The notes beneath the pieces are model-generated. The model was given only the letters and a program-made list of their open reading frames with translations. It had not been told where the DNA came from and ran no database searches. The translations under genes and the position numbers were made by a program. A stretch of DNA of 20,076 bases from Funneliformis mosseae (taxonomy: Eukaryota; Glomeromycota; Glomeromycetes; Glomerales; Glomeraceae). Where the stretch lies: the NCBI GenBank assembly GCA_910592005.1, contig CAJVPP010001426.1:1-20076 (forward strand), written 5' to 3'. Below are positions 10,916 through 18,529 of this stretch, piece by piece; position 1 is the first letter of the stretch; each line of letters opens with the position of its first letter.

Positions 10916-11739
10916 CAAATTGCCAAATTGTAGTAAAAAAATATTATGTTAGTGATATAGTAATTTAATGTAAATTCACGTCTAAATTTGACTAGCACTA
11001 TAGCATAATTCAGGCTGATTTTTAGGGCATGTGATTTGGAGGATCTAAGCTAATACTATAGTAGTGACTTGATAGTATTCTAGATCTGTCATGAAACTGG
11101 CAGAGAACCTGAGTATTTCTATTAGTTTGCCATTTTAGGCCAATTTGGATGCTAAGTTATTATGTTCAAGGATCTGGCTGAATTTATGTGCTGGCTGATT
11201 TTATACTATGCCTTATTGCATCAGTTATATTATTCTATTACAGTATCGAATACCCTTTTATAGTTATGAGTTAATGATAGAAATATTCCTAGAACATTCC
11301 TGAAACTCGCTATTAATATTATTCTTTTCGTTGAATAAGTTAATTATGATTTGAAGTCAGGAAAACAATAGCTATAACTTAAATCCAATCAACTTGATAT
11401 GCTATTTATTAGAGAGTTTATTTAGTTAACAAGAATAAAATTATAAGTTTTAGGTTTGCAAAATGTTAAGATTATTTATTATTGTTATTAAATGTATATT
11501 GAATACAATGTTGGGTTCTTGTTAGAATCTGTTCTTTTTTCAAGGTATTTTTATATTCTTTATATAAGAAAATTACAATTAAAGAAAATCTAAGATAATT
11601 ATGATACTATTAACAATAATAACAGAACTAACAGATATGCTAATTATGATATAAATAATAGAAATATAATAAATAGTATGTGTGTCATATTTGGCAGATA
11701 TAGCATATTTGGCATATATGTTATATATAACAGGTCTAT
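10916..11739. other. spacer of less extreme composition, no gene identified
   Basis: This stretch has more G and C than the desert to its left and no long homopolymer fields. I could not trace any open frame beyond short fragments. It may be upstream control sequence or an eroded 5' exon of the genes to the right. Confidence 0.4.
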
Positions 11740-11853
11740 CAGTTTCTGCCAGTTTTATCGCAAAAAAAAATTAATGGTCATGCTTTTCTCAAAACTAATA
11801 AAGAAGATTTTGAACGATATGGTTTAGAAGCTAGTCTTGCTACAACAGGATGA
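11740..11853 (+). pseudogene. SAM-domain-like fragment
   Basis: One frame is open for about 37 codons up to the TGA at 11851-11853. It contains INGHAFLKTNKEDFERYG followed by LEASLATTG. This matches the second half of a sterile alpha motif (SAM) domain as I recall it: the 'I(N/D)G..FL.L....(L/F)...G(L/I)' pattern with a Gly turn after the Tyr. SAM domains mediate protein-protein or protein-RNA binding. SAM-bearing proteins are, in my memory, numerous in glomeromycotan genomes. The N-terminal helices and anything downstream are not visible, so this is a broken or single-exon remnant. It may be a separate gene or a lost 5' exon of the primase-helicase gene about 690 bp downstream. Confidence 0.45.
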
Positions 11854-12285
11854 TAAATCATATTAGATGGCTTACACAATATTACTGGCTAAGTTTAATT
11901 CTACTTTTTGACTACCTATTTGCTATTAAGAGCGAAAGCATTATTATAGTTAGCCTATTTGATTACCAAAAATGCATCATCTTATAATTAAATTATTATG
12001 CCAGTATATATATGCTAATTTACCTTACTATTGCTTATTTGTTATTAGTATAATTATGCCAATTTCATATTCTAAGATTTGAATCATTTATAATGTATTT
12101 TGACACCTTTTTAGGCGTATTAGGATTTAAAATAGGACAGATTTTTTGTTTTTCCTGACTGTCACTAGTGATCTAAAAAGCCAGATCAGTTTTTGATTTG
12201 AAACTTGGTAGTTCAAGCTAGGAAAGCTGGCAGGTTCTCGAGGCGAGATTTTATCAAATCAGATTTAATTCAGTTCACTAGGTAT
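11854..12285. other. spacer without identifiable gene
   Basis: No open frame or RNA gene can be supported. GTTCAAGCT near 12212-12220 resembles a pol III B box, but the rest of a tRNA is absent. Confidence 0.4.
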
Positions 12286-12329
12286 AAGTCTTCTGCTAAT
12301 ATTTATATAATAGATTATGCAGAAGACTT
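12286..12329. repeat. hairpin 1 upstream of the primase-helicase gene
   Basis: The arm AAGTCTTCTGC (12286-12296) and its exact reverse complement (12319-12329) flank a 22-base AT-only loop containing AATATTTATATAAT. Both arms are perfect over 11 bp. Arm chemistry and loop match the hairpins at 12359 and 17260, so the three form one family. Confidence 0.8.
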
Positions 12330-12358
12330 ATCTTCTGAATACATATCATATGTGATAT

Positions 12359-12402
12359 AAGGCTTCTCCCAATATTTTATATAATGATTATAGAGAAGCC
12401 TT
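12359..12402. repeat. hairpin 2 upstream of the primase-helicase gene
   Basis: The arm AAGGCTTCTC (12359-12368) pairs exactly with GAGAAGCCTT (12393-12402). The loop contains CCAATATTTTATATAAT, almost identical to the loop of hairpin 3 at 17260-17309. It lies about 30 bp from hairpin 1 in the same orientation. Confidence 0.85.
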
Positions 12403-13740
12403 CACTTTTAGTTGCCTTCCTTTTACGTTTTACCTATTAAATTCGCTATCATTTCTTTTGCATCTACTAAAAAAAAATTAATTAAATATTTCAGAAATAT
12501 ATTGTGATACTATAGCTTTTTGATTAAGCACTATTTATACCATAACTATTTCTGACCAAACTGATTACACTGGAACCAGAACTTTCACTCGCTATAATGA
12601 AGCTAGCTCTGATGAATATTTAAGTGATTTGAGTAGTTGTACTGATAATAGATTCAACTTAGAATCAGATGATTATAATGACTATGAGTCTAATTATGAG
12701 TCAGATAATGAAGAAGCTACCTGCATCTTAACTAACATTATCACAATTAAATCATTTCAATATTCTTTAAGGTAAGAAAAGTTTAATGATAAATTCTCTT
12801 TTAAGGATTTGCTAGATGCCATTCAGGGGATTCTCTTATCATCGCTTAGAGATATGTCAGACGAAAAAAGCTCATTAGAATTTCTCCTAATTTATTCATT
12901 CTTCTTTTCAAATAAAAAAGGCTCTAACTTATATATATAATTCCTATAATTGGGATGAAGTTGAAAATAAATTGGTTATAAAAATCGATCAAGATGATCA
13001 AGCCCTGAAGTTTTCTATTGTAGATAACATCTTAGAAGTATATGGTTTACCTGGGATTCACAAATATATTAATAACCAAAAGTCTTTAAGAGCTGTGATT
13101 GATATTGGTACATTAAAAGAAGATATAGAAACTGCTAGTATTAAGGAACAAGAAGTATTTATTTAAATCTGTTGCTCTTTCATAAGAGCTTTGTATTGAA
13201 TTCTTGATTGTAGCTAGGAAAATATTCTTAAGAGGTTAGTAATTGCCACGTCTTCAAACCTTAGCAAATATAGTTACTATATTTATATGCACTGACTCTC
13301 CTTATCAATCATTATGAGCTCAAAACGCTTACTAAATTAGTTTATACCTTAACTGAAGAAAAATTTGGCAAATACATCGATAGAGAATTGCCTGATCAAA
13401 ATTTTAACCTTTGCCTAATTGGTTTGGTAAAAAAAGGTTATATAAAGTGTATTCTTTAGTTTTCACTAGATAATGGCTGGAATAAACTTGATCATGCTAG
13501 GATTCAACCACCTACTAGCTTAGAGCTTGAAGTAAAACCTTAAATGCTTAGTACAGAAAAAAATAAAAATCTGTTAAGAATATCTGTGGATCAGGATGTA
13601 TTACAAAAATTCGCAAATCTAGTTTTGCAAAAGTATTTTAACTATCTTAAGAATTGGACTATTGAAGAAAAGGATTCAGAAAATTTCGTATATTTTAACT
13701 AAAAAGTTCTACTAGGATGCTTATTCTGCAAATGTATACA

Positions 13741-14750
13741 TAAAGCTCTAAACGGTTCAGATTAATCTGAAATTTTTAGTTCAGATCAACTTCAGTTCAG
13801 TTTCAGATTACAAAAAATTCAATCTGAAAATTTTTGGTTCAGTTCAGATTTTTTTCAGATTATAAATCTAATCTGAACTGAAAAAAATCTGAACTAAACT
13901 GAAAATTTTGAATTAATCTGAAATTTCAGATTATTTAGAATTATAAGAAAATCATTCGATTAAAATGATGAAATTATTATTCTAAATAAACGATAAAAGA
14001 ATCATTCAATTAGAATGATTAAATTATCATTCTAAATGAATGATTCTTTTATTGTTCATTTAAAATAATCAAATTATCATTTCAAATAAACAATAAGAAA
14101 ATTATTCAATTGGAACAATAAAATTATCATTCCAAACGAACGATAAGAAAATCGTTTGATTAGAATAATAAAATTATCATTTAAATGAATGATAAAAGAA
14201 TCGTTTGATCAGAATGATTAAATTATCATTCCAAACAAACGATAAGAAAATCATTCGATTGAAACGATCAAATTATCATTCTAAATGAATGATAAAAAAA
14301 TCATTTGATTAGAACGATGAAATTATTGTTCTAAACGAATAATAAGAAAATTGTTCAATTGGAATGATCAAATTATCATTCCAAATGAACGATAAAAAAA
14401 ATTATTTGATTAGAACGATCAAATTATCATTACAAATGAACAATAAAAGAATTATTTGATTGAAATGATTAAATTATCATTCTAAACGAATGATAAAAGA
14501 ATCATTCAATTAGAACAATTAAATTATCATTTCAAATGAGCGATAAAAGAATTGTTCAATTAGAACGATAAAATTATCATTCTAAATGAGCAATAAAAGA
14601 ATTGTTCGATTAGAATGATCAAATTATCGTTCTAAATAATCTAAAATTTTGGATTAATCTAAAATTTTCAGTTCAGTTCAGATTTTTACAATTCAGTTCA
14701 GTTTCAGATTGGCCTATAATCCAGATCAAACTGAACTGTTCAGAGTATTA
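13741..14750. mobile_element. 1,010-bp non-autonomous hAT-type insertion
   Basis: The left end TAAAGCTCTAAACGGTTCAG (13741) matches the right end, read inward as TAATACTCTGAACAGTTCAG (from 14750), at 16 of 20 positions; three of the four mismatches are transitions. The 8-bp flanks are TGTATACA (13733-13740) and TGCATATA (14751-14758), differing by two C/T changes, the target duplication typical of hAT. Dropping the element and one flank joins ...CKCIH to DKDQR in one frame within the primase Zn-knuckle, which confirms the boundaries. Subterminal regions carry many TTCAG/CTGAA motifs in both orientations, and the middle is a 14-unit tandem array. There is no coding capacity. A hAT transposase like the 2-4.5 kb relic could have moved it, though no terminal repeats of that relic were identified to compare. 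Confidence 0.85.
13946..14636. repeat. 14-copy, 50-bp quasi-palindromic tandem array
   Basis: AAATTAT(C/T)(A/G)TT recurs at 13971, 14021, 14071 and so on to about 14621 at almost exactly 50-bp steps. Each unit contains GAAYGATNAAATTATCRTTC, an imperfect palindrome, followed by AAAYGAAYGATAA. Variation among copies is almost entirely C/T or G/A at CG, TG or CA dinucleotides, so the ancestral unit probably carried several CpGs. It lies wholly inside the hAT-type insertion. Confidence 0.9.
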
Positions 14751-16088
14751 TGCATATATGACAAGGATCAGAGGTAGTTTAGTTATGTATATGCTAATAG
14801 TAAAACATTTATCGTAAAATGCTTTAGGTAAAATAGTGATAAATCTAGGGAAATTTTTGAATGTAACCCATCTATTGCAGAAAAAATTCAGTAAGAAAAT
14901 AAAAATCTGTCTTCTGCGCCTAACATTCATAAGATAAAAGGTTTAGATTTTCCAAGAGCTTTCATAAAAATGCCATTCTAGGTCAAGTATAATGAAATAC
15001 TTATAGTGAAAAAAATATATGAGAAGAGATATATAAGACTATTACCTAATGAAGGTGATATCTATATAGGTTCACCTTGAGAAATGGGAAAAACATATAT
15101 TCTTGAACATCTTACTATATTTAATGATATGAATTTGCTAGTATTATTCACGCGTCACTCCTATTTAAATGCTGTTACTATGAGACTTAATCTTAAGTCA
15201 TATTGTGATATCAATGGTAATATAAATCTATCTGATCACAAGTGGGTAGTATGCTAGATAGAGAGTTTACACTGTATTACTAATAATTATAAATACAAAT
15301 ATCTTTTGAGTTAATATAATTTATGGCTTGATGAAATAGTATCTATAATTGCTTAGGCACAGAATCATTTGGTCAGATAATTAATAGAAAAGTTATATAG
15401 ATTGATTTAAGATGCAAGGTGCATTATCATCATAGATAATGATTTTACTGATCTAAATATAGAATAGATTAAGGCCTTTTGTAAGGATAAACCATTTTCT
15501 ATTATTCACAATACTTATAGATCTCAAAAAGGTAAAACATTCCACTTGGCTTCTAATAAAGAAACTGTGTTAGCTGAATTCTAGGATTGGGTCAAGAAAA
15601 TGTCTTTATTAACTTTTGAGAATTAGAAAAATGCATCACTTATTTGACATCTTAGAAAAGATGTGCAAGAGATTATTCATGCTCTTAAGACTAATTTTCT
15701 AAAATTATGGATCAAAAAATATCATAGCAAATCTGATCCTATAGAAAAGGCTCATAACTTTAGCATTATTGAAGAATTGTAAAGAGATACAGATTTTATT
15801 GCATATACTAGTACTTTAAAAATAGAAGTATCATATACTAATCCAAAGTTTGAGTGGATTTTCTGTCTTTTTAATAACTACATAGAAACAAATACTGGAA
15901 ATGAATCAGATGTTATTTCGCATGTGATGTACTAAGGATTATATATATCATATTGAGTAAAGATCATCTAACGTTTTCATTTCAGAAAAAGGATTATTTC
16001 AATTATTATTAAGTGCTAAACATGAATGCCTCCCCTGGGAACTTCAGAATAGAGGAATATTTTCAGATATAGATTCTATTATTCAGAA

Positions 16089-16272
16089 TATAGATGAGGG
16101 ACGAAACCCCTTAATAACAGTCAAAACTTAGACAAAACTATATTAAAATCATAATAAGGGATACAACGAAATCCATTCAATACGATGAAAGTTAAAACTG
16201 TCAAAACTATATTAAAAACATAGAAAAGGGTATGACAAAATTATTTTGAGAAGGTTTCGGTAGGCATCTATA
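16089..16272. mobile_element. 184-bp hAT-type MITE
   Basis: The ends read TATAGATGAGGGACGAAACC and, inward from the right, TATAGATGCCTACCGAAACC: eight matches, a four- to five-base mismatch block, then CGAAACC on both. The flanks are ATTCAGAA (16081-16088) and ATCCAGAA (16273-16280), an 8-bp duplication with one C/T difference. Removing the insertion and one flank gives ...DSIIQNKNIPTI in one frame, supporting the exact boundaries. Inside are two direct copies of about 42 bp (near 16130 and 16200) sharing CAAAACTATATTAAAA. It has no ORF. It is a different family from the 1,010-bp insertion. Confidence 0.8.
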
Positions 16273-17259
16273 ATCCAGAATAAGAACATACCAACAATTT
16301 GATTATGGATAGTCTATATGTTAGAAAATTTTCATTTTCAACGCTTATTTGGTTGGAAGATGGTTGATTTCCTTTAAAAAGTTAGTATGGGAGTTTCGAT
16401 CATAGAAACTGCTTTTAAATCTAAAAAAAATACATTATCACAAGTGGTAAAAATGAAATGCTTTATGGTTAAAGTGAAGGAGATATCAGAAATATCTAAC
16501 ACTATTATTGTCAATTATGAGATTGCTGAGTTTTTAAAAAATAAGCTAAAGAAGATCTTAAAAGAAATATGAACTCTAGGTTAACATCATATTGTGAAAT
16601 GTTATGAGATTTCTTCAGAATCATTGACTGAAGATTTCATTTCAAAGTATGAGGATTATAATCATATGAGATAGTTCAGAGCTTATAGACAGTTATGAGA
16701 TACTGGTACTGATAATAAAATAGCTTTTGAGGCTATTTCTTGTAAAGATTATAGAGAAGATAGACTCACAATCGCAATTCAAGTTAAGAAGCATTGAATC
16801 TGCCTAGAATTACTAAAAATTTGTACATCTGCTAATGATATTGATGATAGAATGAGATATAAAACTGATATTGTTAAAAGGTGCTTAAATACTTCTGAAT
16901 TGATTTCTTATCTTCAGGATTTAGTTCCCAAAATAGTCTGAATATTTAATAACATAGAGGTATTACACAGTATTAAAAAATTAGGCTTAATAACAGTTTG
17001 AGTGAAACTCAGCTTATTGAATTCAGCATTACATACAACATACAGATTAAAATTTAAGGTTATAGATAAAAATAGTAGATATTACCATCTAGTTAGATCT
17101 TTTGATAGTAAAGATGCTCCTGCATTATCTTCATACCAAACAGAAAAAGAAATTTACTGGGTAAATAAAAAAGATACTCAGTATGACTATAGCGAGCTTT
17201 CTCCTGATGAAATATTAATGTAATTATATTATACTCTAGCCAAGATACATACTTTTAAG

Positions 17260-17309
17260 ATGAAGGTTTCTCTCAATATTTTATATAATAATTCTGAAGA
17301 AACCTTCAT
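17260..17309. repeat. hairpin 3, just downstream of the primase-helicase gene
   Basis: The arm ATGAAGGTTTCT (17260-17271) pairs exactly with AGAAACCTTCAT (17298-17309). The loop contains TCAATATTTTATATAAT, which matches hairpin 2 almost base for base, and the arms differ from hairpin 2 mainly by C/T changes compensated on the other arm. It starts 37 bp after the gene's stop. It could act as an RNA 3'-end signal, a recombinase site or an origin element. Confidence 0.85.
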
Positions 17310-17803
17310 ATTTTTTTATACTGGTTCTAAGTTCTAATAATATTTTTTGCTCACTTCTCAGCAGACAATTTAGAGGGGATTTTGGATTAAAGGGTCTCAA
17401 CCCATACTTCTACCTCATCTAATAATTTAGTGAATAAAATCTGGCTGAATAATTGAAGTAATACTCTGAATTATTTTCAATATGATATTTACAACCACTA
17501 ATAAGACAGGATTTTTTTACATATTTTTTTCATATATTTTTGAGTGCTTATAACACCCTATAGGAAGTTAGCATTTATTTCACAAATAGTGTTATCCTTC
17601 TTAATAAATGAATAAATAAAGGGAACCATAAAAATATTTTAGAATATAAAACCCTCTTTCACTTTTAATTTCATAATAAATATGTATTTAAATTAATCAG
17701 AATCATAATGTGATAAATTATCTTTTTATACTAACGCTATAGATATATTAGATCTACTGATTAATAAAGTTCACGAAAAAATATATAACCTAAATCTAAT
17801 CAT
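17310..17803. other. spacer with a degenerate inverted motif shared with the palindrome
   Basis: No complete gene is visible. AGTGTTATCC at 17588-17597 is identical to ten bases of the 36-bp palindrome at 10615-10650, and an inverted partial copy, TTATAACACC, lies about 40 bp upstream (17547-17556). From about 17745 a short frame (DILDLLINKVHEKIYNL) is open and may be the true 5' part of the next ORF, one base out of frame with it. Confidence 0.45.
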
Positions 17804-18223
17804 ATGATAGCTATAAATGAGTTAATATATTGTAAAATGCTACTTGAAGGCTATATGCATTGAAAAGAAGAAAGGCTTTTAATCCCACCTTTACATGAAT
17901 CACTAATATTAAGAAGATATCTTTCTTTCATTTCCTATCGTATTTGGGGTATTGTATCAGAAAGAAGTTTACTAGCAGTGATTAACGAAAAAATAAGTTT
18001 ATTGCAGATTTTACTCAAAGCTAATTGGCATAATCTCACTTTATGCTAACTATTAAAATTATGTTAGAAGCATGAAAAGACAAAAGTTTAGAGAAATAAT
18101 GTACTCATAAAATTCCTCTATCATCTGAATCTAGCTTCTTTGAAGCATAAACTGAGTGCTTTATATGATACATTCACTAAGATAGACATTTTAGGGCTAG
18201 AGCATATATTAGTTTTAGTGTAA
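17804..18223 (+). pseudogene. decayed ORF of unknown function, ~139 codons
   Basis: The frame runs from the ATG at 17804 to a TAA at 18221-18223. Only four or so stops interrupt it: TGA after EGYMH, TAA after NLTLC, and TAG after KLC and after KTKV. Readable segments include MIAINELIYCKMLLEG, KEERLLIPPLHESLI and SERSLLAVINEKISLLQILL. It is Leu-rich and probably helical, with no catalytic motif or signal peptide that I can identify. The continuous sense between stops and the same direction as its neighbours support a real former gene. It sits between the primase-helicase and the recombinase and so may belong to the same element. The start may be earlier, near 17745, after a frameshift. I do not recognise the family. 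Confidence 0.55.
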
Positions 18224-18529
18224 ACATTTTACTAAAACGTGATTATAATACAAATTATTTTTAATCTTGGAATGGGGGTTCTATGATTATGTATTTTTTT
18301 CGCATATCCTATTTACCCACAATTTTCAAATTGATATAAAACCTCTGGCTAGAGCGAATAATTTTATAGAGAACCTGCATATACTATATAATTAATATTG
18401 TTTCACTTCCTTAATTTTTTTAAGAGCCATCTCTGATATTTTCCCTTTTTTAAGAAGTATAGTTCTGAGAAAATTTTTTGAATTGAATTTTTTCTCACAT
18501 AATATAATTAGATAACAGTTAGTATTGAC
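18224..18529. other. intergenic spacer before the recombinase gene
   Basis: About 300 bp of AT-rich sequence contain no open frame. This is where a promoter for the recombinase gene would lie, but no convincing element can be named. Confidence 0.4.

Larger units (their letters stand above)
12542..17223 (+). pseudogene. decayed primase-helicase (AEP primase plus origin-binding-protein-like SF2 helicase)
   Basis: This gene would have encoded a replication protein of about 1,160 residues once the two insertions are removed. An ATA at 12542 precedes TISDQTDYTGTRTF and is probably a decayed ATG. An acidic Ser/Asp/Glu stretch follows (12560-12720). The primase part resembles the UL52-like archaeo-eukaryotic primase group. 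Motif I lies around AVIDIG (13092-13109). Motif II is S-Y-Y at 13272-13280, where S-x-His is expected. Motif III is YIDRELPDQNFNL (Asp at 13379). A Cys-x2-Cys...His knuckle sits at 13718-13741. The helicase part has Walker A GSP-stop-EMGKT (15069-15095), motif Ia LLVLFTRHSYLNAV, Walker B WLDEI (15324-15338), motif V AYTSTLKIEVSY (15801-15836) and motif VI QMLFRM (15907-15924). This order is that of the Herpes_ori_bp family. Frameshifts fall near 12930, 13285 and 15900. More than twenty in-frame stops occur, and TAA at 17221 is the natural end. It is non-functional. The family resemblance is to a fungal mobile-element gene, not evidence of a herpesvirus. Confidence 0.8.

Noticed and set aside
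12170..12240. tRNA gene suggested by GTTCAAGCT and GCCAG/CTGGC pairing
   Set aside because: There is no A box, no anticodon stem and only a 5-bp outer pairing; the cloverleaf cannot be drawn.
14748..14930. 60-codon minus-strand ORF
   Set aside because: It overlaps the plus-strand primase-helicase relic, whose reading continues across it with family motifs, so the minus ORF is a shadow.
12542..17223. Integrated animal herpesvirus, suggested by the origin-binding-type helicase and UL52-like primase
   Set aside because: No structural or other viral gene is present, the gene neighbours are fungal-type mobile-element genes, and these helicase and primase families are widespread in eukaryotic elements.
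10951..18380. LTR-like direct repeats around the primase-helicase region (shared short words such as CTGGCTGAAT and AGAGAACCTG)
   Set aside because: Matches are limited to about 10 bases, are not collinear and have no terminal TG...CA or primer-binding site.
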